The notes: a model not told the origin generated them from the sequence alone. A stretch of DNA of 27,048 bases from Caulochytrium protostelioides (GCA_003615045.1 ML014333.1:1-27048); one strand, 5' to 3'. Shown: positions 17,888-26,974, counted from the first letter of the stretch. Translations and numbers: made by a program.

Positions 17888-19220
17888 CCGCCTCATCCCG
17901 CCACCGGCGCGAGACGCGTGCGATACCGCAGGGCCGCGGGGCCGATGCGGCGACGGAGGCAGGCCCGGGCGGCGGCGCGCGCGCTTGGCGTGTCACGTAA
18001 GCGGCACTCACATTGAGTCCGGGCGCCAGCAGATCGCGTTTATCGACGAATTCGTACTGGTCGTTCCGCTGGACGCGGGCTTCGGCGTCGTCGGCGTCGT
18101 CGGTAGCAACGTCGGCGTCGGCGTCGGCGTCCTCGCGGACAAGCAGCGCAGGCTGCCCCGTCCGCGCAAGATCGAGCACGCCGCGGGAGAATGATCGCAT
18201 GCATGGAAGTTTTTGGTCCGGTCTCCAGGGTCGCTTCCTGCAGCTATGCCCACGGTGCCCACCATCGAGAGCGAAGAATCGGAGAACAGTGATGATCACA
18301 TCTCCTCGCCAGAAGCGCACCGAGACATCCCGATTTCACATCGCGGCGATCCTAGTCTGGAGCAAGTTTTATCTATCTTTAAACATTCCTATATGAGACA
18401 ACACGATGAAAAGCGATGAAGCCATATCCGACCCACGCATGCAATGGGAACGAGCCCCTAGTTTTGAAACTCACTCAGATGCCAAACATCTTTTGATGTC
18501 ATATTGCTCCCTTGATCAGACCGTGATGCGGAAGGTGTTTGGTGCGTTGCTTCCGCCCAATCATTCTTATGCCGCATTTTCTATCGTGATATACTCGATT
18601 TTTAACGACATCACCTCTGGTGCAACCATGGATGTTCTTCAAGGATGTCCTGATGGGGCAGCAAGGCGAGAAAGCCGCGGAACAGATTCGTCTGTGCAAG
18701 CGTCCCCCTGAGCCGTGACGTGGCAAGTTTCCGGGTGGCAGCGCTGTCTTGCTGCCCACAGCGCCCCCGGGCCAGCCCAATAGCGTCATCCGGTAGGTTC
18801 CGGAAACGTGGCGAGGATCGGAGCAAGCGCTGCCATGTCTATCATTCCGCCTGGGGAGCTTAGGTCGTGCGACGCGTCGCCCCTGCATCACCGGCGTCGG
18901 CGATCCAAATCGCCGACCGCTTCGGTATGAGTTTTGGGCTTCTAAACAGAACCGGAGTGGTTCTCAAACCCCCATCATACCTGGTCTGTCGGGGCAGGAT
19001 GGGCGGGATGGCGATGGCATCCTACCCGTTACTACGGCCTCGCTGTCACGTAACCCCCCATTGCGGCCTCTGCTGATGTCGGACCGGCGACATCTCGTCT
19101 CCATCGTCACTTGACGCCGTCCGTTTCTCGGACTCCGACATCATCGCACCCTCCCGTATCTAGCATCATCGCGACCCTCTATAGACGTCCTCCCCACCCC
19201 CTAGATACCCCTTCCGCGAC
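17888..19220. other. gene-free stretch with short unassigned ORFs
   Basis: 1.3 kb between the ABC transporter relic and the lipase gene. It holds a GTCGGC repeat (separate entry), a GC-poorer patch at about 18220-18620 with two overlapping short frames (18246-18419, 57 codons; 18406-18711, 101 codons), and a 7-bp inverted repeat GATGTCG/CGACATC at 19076-19095. None of the frames matches a family I know. The end next to 19221 must act as the lipase promoter. Confidence 0.5.
18081..18131. repeat. GTC/GGC hexanucleotide-type repeat
   Basis: An irregular run of GTCGGC and GTC units interrupted around 18106-18110. On the minus strand it would encode alternating Asp and Ala. It lies in the gap where no gene is established. 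Confidence 0.8.
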
Positions 19221-20939
19221 ATGGCGGAAGTCCACGACCCGCTGACGGTCTTTGCCGACGTCGCCAGCAATGTCGTGGGGCCCACGCGGATCGAACACGA
19301 CGGCGACGCCCACCTGCCGTCGACGTCGGCCCCGCCAGCGGAGGGCGCAGCACCGGCGTCGCCGCGCATCTGTACGGCACCGCGGCGTGATGTGGCGAAG
19401 CCCCATCTTATTCTTCTGCACCACGGTCTCTGGGGCAACCACAAAGATCTCACTTATATGGAGACAAAGCTCCGCGAAGCGTACCCACCATCGCACGGGT
19501 ATGAAGTCGTCAACTTCGAGCCGAATGGCGGAAGCTTCACGTATGACGGCGTCGATGTGTGCGGCCGCCGTGTGGTGACCTGGCTTCAGGAGCGTCTGCA
19601 GGGCCGGAATCCTCCGACAGATCTCTCCGTGATCGGGTACAGCTTGGGCGGCCTCATTCTCCGCTATGCTCTGGGCCTCCTGGAGTCGCTCGGTGTCCTG
19701 GAGCACGTACGGCTCCGAGTCTTTACGGCATTCGCCTCGCCGCTTGCGGGCGCAGCGAAGCTTGGCAACTCGTCGATGGCCCGTTTGATGAACCAGTATT
19801 CCAGCCTGCTCATCTCGCGCTCAGGGTCCCATCTGATGCTCGCCGACGTCGTGCCTGGCACCAAGTCGCGCTCATTGCTCGAGCTGCTGGCGGACCCCGC
19901 CCTCCCGTTCTTCCGCGCCCTGGCCCGTTTTGAGCGCCGCATCACGATCGCCAACATCGTTTATGACCGGACGGTCGATCCGTGCACGAGCGGCTTGGTC
20001 AAACGGCATCCGTACGATAACTTGGCGATCGTGCGCGAGCGTGCGACACAGCCCGTGGATCCTGCTTATCCCCACGTGATTGCCTGGTATGGCGCCGACA
20101 AGACGGTTGATGTGCTGCATGACGACTCGAGCGACAACGAGCGCCCGTTTGTCCCGGTCACGTACAAAATGGTTCCCAACATCATCCGTAACCCGGCCCT
20201 ACGCTACGCGGCATTTCCCGTTATCATGTCGACACTCCTGGGCGTGTTAGCAGGCATGCGCATCACCGCAGAAATCCGGTCGATGCGGCACCGACATATC
20301 AAGCACCACGCAGACACGTACCATACGGAAATTGTGCGCATTGTGACCGAAAACAACGATGTGATTGAAGAGCAGATCGAGGTCCCGGATGCGCCGGGGG
20401 GTCTGCCGTTGGGTCCGCCAGCGGCGGCAATCGCCACGTCCGACCCGCCATCTCGCGCGTCAGCGCATCACTTGGCGCAGCAGCTGGCCCAGGGCGAACG
20501 CCCTTCGTCGTGTTCTCGCCGCATGCCCACGATATTCCACAAAAAGGAGGAGCCATGCTTGCCTGTTCTTGCCGGATCGCCGCCAAGGCGTGAGATGACC
20601 ACGCCGCCCCCGCTTTCCGATGTTGACTCGGTCCAGAAGGCCGAGATGACAACGGCGGCCATTCTCTCTGATGCGTCGGCCGCGTCGTCGCCTTCATCCA
20701 GCCTTGCTTCCTCCTCACCGTCGGTGCCCCTGTCGGTCGCCGAGCGGCGCGAGCGCATGATCGACCGCCTCAACATGCTCAGCTGGACAAAGGTCTTTGC
20801 GGTGATTCTTCCAAGCACGCCGGACGGTTGGGTCAACGCGCATGCATCCATTGTGGTCCGCAAAACCAGTCTGGCCATCGCGACGGGGGCGGAAGACGTG
20901 ATTCAGTTCTGGCTGGACAAAATCTTTTTGATTGACTAA
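19221..20939 (+). CDS. DUF676-family serine lipase (Lpl1/Rog1-like)
   Basis: An alpha/beta-hydrolase of the fungal DUF676 group, whose yeast members include the lipid-droplet phospholipase Lpl1 and the lipase Rog1. The 572-aa protein has the oxyanion-side HHGLWGN at 67-73, the nucleophile elbow GYSLGG at 139-144 with catalytic Ser141, and YDRTV at 248-252, whose Asp249 is the likely acid of the triad. A hydrophobic segment near 329-348 could anchor it to a membrane or monolayer. From about 385 the sequence is Ser/Pro-rich and disordered, followed by a conserved-looking C-terminal stretch (about 510-572). The ATG at 19221 is the first in frame. It is convergent with PHO85 at 76 bp. Which of the yeast paralogues is the orthologue is not clear by eye. 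Confidence 0.92.
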   Translation: MAEVHDPLTVFADVASNVVGPTRIEHDGDAHLPSTSAPPAEGAAPASPRICTAPRRDVAKPHLILLHHGLWGNHKDLTYMETKLREAYPPSHGYEVVNFEPNGGSFTYDGVDVCGRRVVTWLQERLQGRNPPTDLSVIGYSLGGLILRYALGLLESLGVLEHVRLRVFTAFASPLAGAAKLGNSSMARLMNQYSSLLISRSGSHLMLADVVPGTKSRSLLELLADPALPFFRALARFERRITIANIVYDRTVDPCTSGLVKRHPYDNLAIVRERATQPVDPAYPHVIAWYGADKTVDVLHDDSSDNERPFVPVTYKMVPNIIRNPALRYAAFPVIMSTLLGVLAGMRITAEIRSMRHRHIKHHADTYHTEIVRIVTENNDVIEEQIEVPDAPGGLPLGPPAAAIATSDPPSRASAHHLAQQLAQGERPSSCSRRMPTIFHKKEEPCLPVLAGSPPRREMTTPPPLSDVDSVQKAEMTTAAILSDASAASSPSSSLASSSPSVPLSVAERRERMIDRLNMLSWTKVFAVILPSTPDGWVNAHASIVVRKTSLAIATGAEDVIQFWLDKIFLID

Positions 20940-21015
20940 ATGAATCACGCACGTGCTCGACATGCAATCGCGGCAGAGGGGGTTGATCGGAGAAGAAGGA
21001 AGTGTCGGAGACGGA

Positions 21016-21966
21016 TCACGCTGGCGCCTGACCTTGCGGCATGCCGCCGTTTGGTGCGCCGGCCGCGCTGCTTGCGGAAGCCGCGGCCGATTGCTGAATC
21101 AAGTCCTGGAAATAGATATGATTCAGCGCGTCCTTAGCTGAAATGCGCAGCTGCGGTTGGTAATGCAGCATGCGACTCAGCAGGTCCAGGGCCACTGGAT
21201 CGAGCATCGGCAACCGCGCGGCGAGACTCTGTGCCGGGTACACGGGGAAGTTGGGCTTGTACTCGGGCAGCTCGCTGACCCCGGGCCATGTCTGCTCGTT
21301 CGGTGTGCCCAGCAGTTTGAAAATCTTCTGGAGCTGATCCTCGTTGTTCTTGCCCGGAAACAACGGTTTCCCCGAGTAGATCTCGGCCATAATGCAGCCG
21401 GCCGACCAAATATCGATTGACGTCGAGTACGTGCGGGATCCGAGGAGCACGTCCGGCGCGCGGTACCAAAGCGTAACGACTTCATTCGAGAAGGTGTTCA
21501 CGGGAATGCCGAAGGCGCGCGCGAGACCAAAGTCGCCCAATTTGAGCTCCATACGCGAGTTGATGAGGATGTTCTGCGGCTTCAGATCGCGATGGAGCAC
21601 GCGGTTCTCGTGGCAGAAGGCGACGCCGCGCAGCAGCTGGAACATAAAGTTCTTGCACAGAATGGGGTCCAGCGCGCCATGGTGCCCGTGGGTATCCATG
21701 TACTTCTTGAGATCCTGATCCATGAATTCGAAGACCAGCGTCAGGGTCTGCTCGGTGTGGATGACATCATACAGGCGAACAATGGCGTTGTGCTTCAATT
21801 CTTTCATCAACGAAATCTCGCGAATCGCCGTCGACGGCGCGCCTTCCTCCGGATCAAGTCGGATCTCTTTGAGCGCGACTACATCGCCGGTCAGACGGTT
21901 CTTGCCTTTGAACACCGTGGCGTAGGTGCCCTCCCCAAGACGGTCCAGCCGAAGATAGCGCTCCAT
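21016..21966 (-). CDS. PHO85: Pho85-type cyclin-dependent kinase
   Basis: A CDK that works with several cyclins in phosphate, nutrient and cell-cycle signalling. The 316-aa protein has the glycine loop GEGTYATV at 11-18, Lys33, the PSTAIRE helix at 44-50, catalytic HRDLKPQN at 125-132, DFG at 145-147, and an activation loop with Ser160 (context [16 protein letters not shown]) where Cdk1 has Thr. That Ser and the DLKKYMD segment at 85-91 are typical of Pho85/CDK5. The C-terminus adds an Ala/Ser/Gly/Gln tail. The start is the ATG at 21966 in an ideal GCCGCCATGG context; the frame stays open further upstream but only to a TTG, so no N-terminal extension is assumed. Confidence 0.96.
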   Translation of the reverse strand: MERYLRLDRLGEGTYATVFKGKNRLTGDVVALKEIRLDPEEGAPSTAIREISLMKELKHNAIVRLYDVIHTEQTLTLVFEFMDQDLKKYMDTHGHHGALDPILCKNFMFQLLRGVAFCHENRVLHRDLKPQNILINSRMELKLGDFGLARAFGIPVNTFSNEVVTLWYRAPDVLLGSRTYSTSIDIWSAGCIMAEIYSGKPLFPGKNNEDQLQKIFKLLGTPNEQTWPGVSELPEYKPNFPVYPAQSLAARLPMLDPVALDLLSRMLHYQPQLRISAKDALNHIYFQDLIQQSAAASASSAAGAPNGGMPQGQAPA

Positions 21967-22432
21967 GGCGGCTACCAGCGCGTATTCGTTAGGGACGGGA
22001 CTGTTCTTCAAGAAATGTATAGATAGAAAGAACCGGAACGTGGATCACGCGGGTACGATGGTGGCGAGACAGGGTGTGGGAGCGCTCTTCGCTGCTGGGC
22101 GTCGCTGGACGAGGGGGGAAGATAGAAGGGTCAATGATCCGCATGCCAATCCACCACTAAGCAACTGAACGTCCGGCCGTTCGGGGGATGAAACCCGTAC
22201 ACCGTTCTGCACCGTACAGATGTGACTACTTTCATGGGGCTCGAGCTTGCATCGTCATCGTCTAAGATCCCTCCTCTGAGTGTTGTGGAGAATATCGGCT
22301 GAGGACAAAAAAGAAACAAAAAAGGCGTGTTGCTGCGATGGCGGGCGGACGCGGCGGCGGGCGGACGCCTTTGACACGTCAAGACGGCGATGGCGACGCG
22401 CATGTTAGAACCCCCTTCCCGTCGATCAAGAA
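21967..22432. other. divergent intergenic region, PHO85 / MRX11-like
   Basis: 466 bp holding the two promoters. An A-rich run AAAAAAGAAACAAAAAAGG lies at about 22307-22325. No gene or RNA is recognised. Confidence 0.6.
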
Positions 22433-23507
22433 ATGGCGGCACCCCGCGGTTGCATCAGGGCACACGCGCGTGGCCCCCAGATACCACATATCGCACCTGG
22501 CACCAAGTCGATGGTCGGCGCACGTCGCAGTCATTGTCTCGCCGCGCCTTGCATACCGCCACGGAGCATGACCGGTCTTGGCTCGCTCGGCGCGTGGCGA
22601 CGTCCAACCATGGCCCGCGTCAGCCCACAAGCCATCCATCTGCCTCCTGTCTGGCATCGGCATCGGCATCAGCCGCCGTGGCCTGACACGGCACCACGCC
22701 GGGCTCAGTTGCTGTGGAAGCGGGATGCCGGTTCGCGTGCGCTGGTCGATCCACCGGGCCGCGTGCTCAATGGACCCGTGCCGGGAGCACCGACCCCACC
22801 CCACCCCACTAACAGCAGCAGCAGCAGCACGGCATGGTCGCGCTTCCGCACACGATTCCGATCGGCGCCAGGATCCTTTGCGATCGCATTTGCCGTGCTT
22901 CATGAGCTGACGGCGATCCTGCCGCTGCCGCTGGTATACTATCTGCTGTCTGTGACGGACGCCCTCGGATGGGTCGGCCACGCTGGGTCGGCGGAGACCC
23001 TAAGTGTGTGGATCCCCGACGGCTGGGAGGAGGAAGCGCGTCGCCGCATGACCTATTGGTCGCGCTACTTTGGCGCGGACGTGCCCGCCAAAGAGGCGCT
23101 CGAGGGGAAGGCGTTCGACGACGCGGGCAGGGAAGACGCATCGCTTCCGGTCTTAAAATCATCGGAGCCCGATTTCCAGGAGAGCACATGGATCACACGC
23201 GATGGCGCCGTGCGCGATATGATTGCCACCTACCTCATCGTCAAAGCAGCGATGCCGCTCCGCATCGCGGCATCATTGTATTTGACACCGTGGATGGCTC
23301 GGTATGTAGCCCTCTTTGGCAAAGCGCTCTCATGCCATCGAATGCATCTGACTCACGTTTTGTTTGGTTTTGTTTTCAACCATGACTCGGCCTCGCACAT
23401 TTACGGCGTGCTATACGTCGTCGCGGCGGCGAACCTGCGTCTGTTGCATCTGTAGATCCATTGTCACACCGGTCTGGGGCCGAATTGTCAAACTAAGGGG
23501 GCAATAA
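22433..23507 (+). CDS. MRX11-like mitochondrial protein (FLILHELTA family)
   Basis: Member of the fungal family named for the motif FLILHELTA (Pfam PF10306), whose yeast member Mrx11 associates with the mitochondrial gene-expression network. Exons 22433-23301 and 23456-23507 give 306 aa. The family motif appears as FAVLHELTA at 153-161, inside a hydrophobic helix that continues ILPLPLVYYLL. A second hydrophobic region, DMIATYLIVKAAMPLRIAAS, lies at 262-281. The spliced C-terminus ends SIVTPVWGRIVKLRGQ. The N-terminus is Arg/His/Pro-rich, fitting mitochondrial import, but the true start is uncertain: in-frame ATGs at 22568 and 22610 are alternatives. A polyserine run lies at 128-132. Confidence 0.83.
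23302..23455 (+). other. 3'-proximal intron of the MRX11-like gene (154 nt)
   Basis: Donor GTATGT at 23302-23307, branch-like CTGAC near 23349, then a T-rich tract and no AG until the acceptor TAG at 23453-23455. Exon 1 leaves two bases that complete an Arg codon with the first base of exon 2. The unspliced frame is also open and ends exactly at the acceptor TAG, so failing to splice would give a 340-aa variant with a different tail. Confidence 0.75.
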
Positions 23508-23568
23508 ATTATATAAAAAACGTAAACATATAACAGAGAAGAGCGGAACAGAGTATGAGAGTGACGGC

Positions 23569-24388
23569 TTACATGCCCAGTTTTCCGCCAGATTTGCTGC
23601 CGCCCGTCAGCAACGGTGCTGTGGGCAAGCGTTCAATTTGGAACTTGTGGGACTGGATGGTCATGATGGGCACACCAGGGATCTTGCGCACGCGGTTCTT
23701 CAGCTCTTTGTCACAGCTGGCCACAATATAGCAACGGTGCTGCATGACACGGGACACAATGCAGTCGTCTGCATAGATGCCCTTGTGGGTGCACGGCAAG
23801 CGCTCGAAGCGCGGGTCACGGGCGATTTTCAAAGCTAGACGGAAGCGGACGCCGAGACGTTCGAGTTCGCCGATCACGCAGTCGGTCACGCACGGAATGC
23901 ACTTGGCGAGAAGACAATCCATCATGGCCTGGACGGGTTCAAGACGGTTTCGGATGGCAAAGTTAATAAAGTTGGTATCCACAATGATCTGATACGGTGG
24001 CACAATAGCTTCGTTCAGGGAATAGAACATGGAGGATGCCACGCGAGGGACATGGCGGACCAGCTCGTTGTCCGCCTTCTCGGCCTTTTTAGCAGCCTTC
24101 TCCTGGTTGGCTTTGCTGCAAATATCAAGCAAGAATGGGGCAAGAGAAAACCAACGGTAAGTACCATAAGCCTTATTCGGATAGGAGCCGGCTGTCAGCT
24201 GTGCATCGTTGCGACTTGAACCGTGACTGGCGATCACGCCAGTGATCGCTCGGCCAGAGGTAAGCTAAGAGGTGGATAGGAACTCCCGGCATCCGCGATG
24301 AAGGAGCCACTTACAGTCGCGAATCAGTGGGCTTCAGGACTTTCTTGGCCTTGACCGTCATGGCCCTCACATTCTTTGCGCGAGCCAT
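23569..24388 (-). CDS. FCF1: Fcf1/Utp24 PIN-domain rRNA-processing endonuclease
   Basis: Component of the small-subunit processome; in yeast Fcf1 is the nuclease for early pre-18S rRNA cleavages (sites A1 and A2). Exons 24388-24315 and 24115-23569 (minus strand) give 206 aa, close to yeast (189) and human. Exon 1 encodes the basic MARAKNVRAMTVKAKKVLKP, and the junction restores DSRLKANQEK, a conserved N-terminal segment. The PIN domain shows IIVDTNFINF at 68-77 with metal-binding Asp71, CLLAKCIPCVTDCV at 92-105, E108 and E110, and YADDC at 139-143 with Asp141 and Asp142. RKIPGVPIM at 168-176 is a family signature. No key residue is missing. Confidence 0.96.
24116..24314 (-). other. intron of FCF1 (199 nt)
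   Basis: On the minus strand the donor is GTAAGT (24314-24309) and the acceptor TTTGCAG ends at 24116. Two bases from exon 1 and one from exon 2 form a Leu codon, giving the conserved SRLKANQE sequence across the junction. Readthrough would stop at once because TAA overlaps the donor. The intron contains overlapping inverted repeats (separate entry). Confidence 0.93.
24226..24249. repeat. two overlapping inverted repeats inside the FCF1 intron
   Basis: ACTGGCG-ATCA-CGCCAGT (24226-24243) and GCGATCAC-GCCA-GTGATCGC (24230-24249) are both perfect, with 7-bp and 8-bp stems and 4-nt loops. They share bases and cannot form at the same time in one RNA. Confidence 0.85.
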
Positions 24389-24899
24389 GGTGCACGTATG
24401 TGAGCGGACTGCGGGGAATCGGTACGGGGCAGTGGAAGGTGGGGTCGTTAAAGGCAGAAGGTGGGAAATCACAGCACGACGGCAGGCGACAGGTCACAGA
24501 CAGGGCGCGAACTTTAGAAAGCGAGAGGAGAATGAGTCGTTCACGAGGACGGTGTGAACACCCATGCCGACTATGAGGAAGACAAGTGGCATCGGTGAGG
24601 ACCCATCGAGCAGGATGCAGAAGGCCTGCATGGCACGAGCCCGCCGGTCGGAGTTGTGAAGAAAACGACAAAACCTGCGTAGGTGAAAGCCACTTGGAGT
24701 GCGCTCTGAGAAAGGGGGCTAAGCCAACCACCCGGCCCCTCATCACAAGCGCACGACTGAAATTTTTCTAGACCACAGCCAGCACAGAGTTTGGCACTCT
24801 TGTCATGCAACGGACATTGCTCAAACGATCTCGAGAAACCCACATCGATCCATGCGATACCGATCCATTGTTCTTTCTTCAAACTCTCCAGACACGATC
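24389..24899. other. divergent promoter region, FCF1 / SMIM13-like
   Basis: 511 bp with no convincing gene. It contains a CTCATC/GATGAG hexamer and a TGAAATTTTTC element 13 bp apart (separate entry). Confidence 0.5.
24739..24768 (-). promoter_or_regulatory. possible PAC and RRPE pair
   Basis: GATGAG on the minus strand (24744-24739) matches the core of the PAC element, and TGAAATTTTTC at 24758-24768 resembles the RRPE element. In ascomycete yeasts this pair marks ribosome-biogenesis promoters, and FCF1 is such a gene. However, the sites are about 350 bp from the FCF1 ATG and nearer to the other gene, so this is tentative. Confidence 0.3.
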
Positions 24900-25484
24900 A
24901 TGGGAGCCATCCATGACTATGCCTGGCTTGCGGCGACGCTGGTCGTCTCTGCACTGCTCGTCCTCTCCGCACTGCTGCTCGGTATTTTTTTTAAAGAGCA
25001 TACGTGCTCATATATTTAGGCTCAACCTTACCTAAGGCGAACACCATAATGCACATCCGGAAGGCTCACCTTTAAAATTCTGCGGAATTCCTTTTTCTTC
25101 GATGTGATTTGGCCCGCGATAGGCTGGTTTGCCGTCTGGAAACTTGCTTTGCATCGCTTCGGGCTCTTACGCGATCTCCTCGGCTTGCCCAAGACCGACG
25201 CTTCGACGGCTACAACGGGAAGCACAGGCCGTCCGTCGCGGTCTGATTCCTATCGTTCCGGCGCGGGAATCCCTCGCCGCAGCACAGACAGCCACCGCGC
25301 GCATCGACCTCATGAAGCGAGCAACATGCACCACCGGAATCCGTCCATGGCGAACCCGGTGACGAGCACCGAGCTGATTGACGATGGCGCCGCCGACAAC
25401 GCGCCGTCACTCGTCCTGGACCCGTTGCGGGATCGCGTGCGAACCGTCCGCTTTCATGCGTCGGATCGGAAGCACCGCCCTTAG
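24900..25484 (+). CDS. SMIM13-like small single-pass membrane protein
   Basis: Exons 24900-24981 and 25123-25484 give 147 aa. Exon 1 supplies MGAIHDYAWLAATLVVSALL and the rest of a transmembrane helix to about residue 28. Exon 2 continues GWFAVWKLALHRFGLLRDLLG at 28-48. Together they resemble animal SMIM13, which has a hydrophobic helix followed by a GW--VW-L-L--F-FLREL-G pattern. SMIM13 has no established biochemical role, so none is claimed. The remaining tail is Ser/Thr/Arg-rich, ending around LVLDPLRDRVRTVRF. The donor GTATTT is atypical, but the phase match and restored motif favour it; unspliced, the frame stops after 39 codons. Between about 25190 and 25330 a second frame also looks coding, so the tail is less certain than residues 1-48. 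Confidence 0.6.
24982..25122 (+). other. intron of the SMIM13-like gene (141 nt)
   Basis: Donor GTATTT at 24982-24987, acceptor GATAG ending at 25122, low GC relative to the flanking exons. One base from exon 1 and two from exon 2 make the Gly codon of the conserved GW motif. The stop codon TAG at 25017-25019 lies inside it. Confidence 0.6.
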
Positions 25485-26974
25485 TCCTCGCGTTTGCGGC
25501 GGTTTTGCCGGCCGTAGCCGAGCGCTGGCTGATACGCTCGTCATCGATCGTGGCGCGCTGGACCCAGGCGGTGCTGGTTGCCTGTTCATGAAGATGACGG
25601 ACGCACCGCTCAGCTAGCGCTGTCGCCACTGTGTCGGCGAGTAAACCGTCGCGTGACTTAGCATAGGCTTCGGAGCAGAGTGGCGATGCGTAAACACCAA
25701 GCTGGTGGTTTTTAGTTTAATCGAGAGTCAAGGAAAGTCAGTGGCGAAGAAGCTATGGTTCTTAAAAAGCGTGTCCACAATCGGCCTCGATGGGAGGTCT
25801 GCAGAACCTGACTGAAACTCGGCAGTGGTGTCGTCAGCCATCAGCAGAACGTAGGTCGGCGACAAGGGCAGGAGCCCTCCCCGGGTCTTCTTAAACCGGT
25901 CTGCGCCCATCAACGCTGCGCTCGTCGGAATGGGCATGATCCACGTGAGCGCCACGGATGGACCGGTTCGCAGGAGACAGCAAGACATGGTCTGTAGCAA
26001 GTGTCTTGTCGGTTTCTTTGCATGATTCACTGCAGCACATGCGATGCGAAAATCTTTGCTCCCGACCTTCGCCAAGAAGGCGATGCTCACAACGGCTACG
26101 TTGACCTCTGGGATGGGGGAGGAGACGAGGTGACACATATCCGCATTGGTCGTGTGAGATTTGTGACGCTGCTGTCAACGCCTCTCACAAGAACGGCACA
26201 GTGCTTCTTTGCCGGACAGAATTCTTAGACCGGTGCTGTTCAACAAGCTATACCTCGGGAGCTTCGGCTGGAAGCGTCCTTTCGAGGCGAAGGCATACCT
26301 CCGAGACGTGCTGGGGGCGGCGTCGGGGGTGACGGCCACTTCCTCCGGTCGCAGGCATCGACAACGCGAACATGATATGAGCGCAAGAATCAGCCTAAAG
26401 TTTGAAACGCTGGGTCATGGCGATCAGACTTCCTGTCTTAAATATCCATGTCATGCCTGAGACGAGATATAGTTTTGAATAAATTCTTTTGCTCAGCAAA
26501 CCCACAAAAACCTTCCACATATCTCGCCGAAACGCTAGACCATGCATAGTGCTCCAAGTAAGGGGGAAAGAGCGTCTGTTTTTGCCTGAGTTCGAGTGTA
26601 GACAACTATACGTGACAAAAGCATATGTGATATCCACGAGGAACCGTACGTCAATGCGGAGAATCATGCATAATGTTTGGCTGTAAGCTGAAATAAATGT
26701 ACGCAGTTAAAATTATATACTGTCTGCTGAGAGACCTGCCAACGTCTAAATGAGGCCCCATGTCGTACATGGGCCGTTGCATCTACAAGAGCTGGTTGTC
26801 AAACGATATATCAGCAGCGGAGCAACAATCACAATATTGGTTCCACCGCAGCATTGCCCGGGCGTTGCTAACTAATCCAACAATTCAAAAAATGGTCGTA
26901 CGCAAGAAAAGTATCATGGAGGCAAGGCTAAGCAAAATAAACGCAAAAATGAAGGGCGAAAGACCACAAAAATA
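25485..26974. other. gene-free, relatively AT-rich region before tRNA-Glu
   Basis: 1.5 kb with no recognised gene. A 136-codon minus-strand frame (26138-25728, ATG start) and a plus-strand frame open over 26209-26460 exist but match no family I know. Composition falls from GC-rich to AT-rich toward 26960, with T- and A-rich runs near 26690-26715. No transposon ends, satellite array or telomere repeats are visible. Confidence 0.5.
26968..26972 (-). terminator. RNA polymerase III terminator of tRNA-Glu
   Basis: Five A residues on the plus strand give TTTTT two bases beyond the 3' end of tRNA-Glu on the minus strand. Confidence 0.75.

Noticed and set aside
18499-18891. 130-codon minus-strand frame in the 2.3-kb gap
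   Set aside because: Basic, composition-driven frame with no motif; overlaps plus-strand frames that are no better supported.
21967-22011. N-terminal extension of PHO85 to an upstream TTG
   Set aside because: The ATG at 21966 has an ideal context and gives the normal kinase N-terminus; non-ATG initiation is not needed.
24571-24882. 103-codon minus-strand frame with several Cys pairs, upstream of FCF1
   Set aside because: Starts at TTG, no recognisable zinc-binding pattern, and lies in the shared promoter region.
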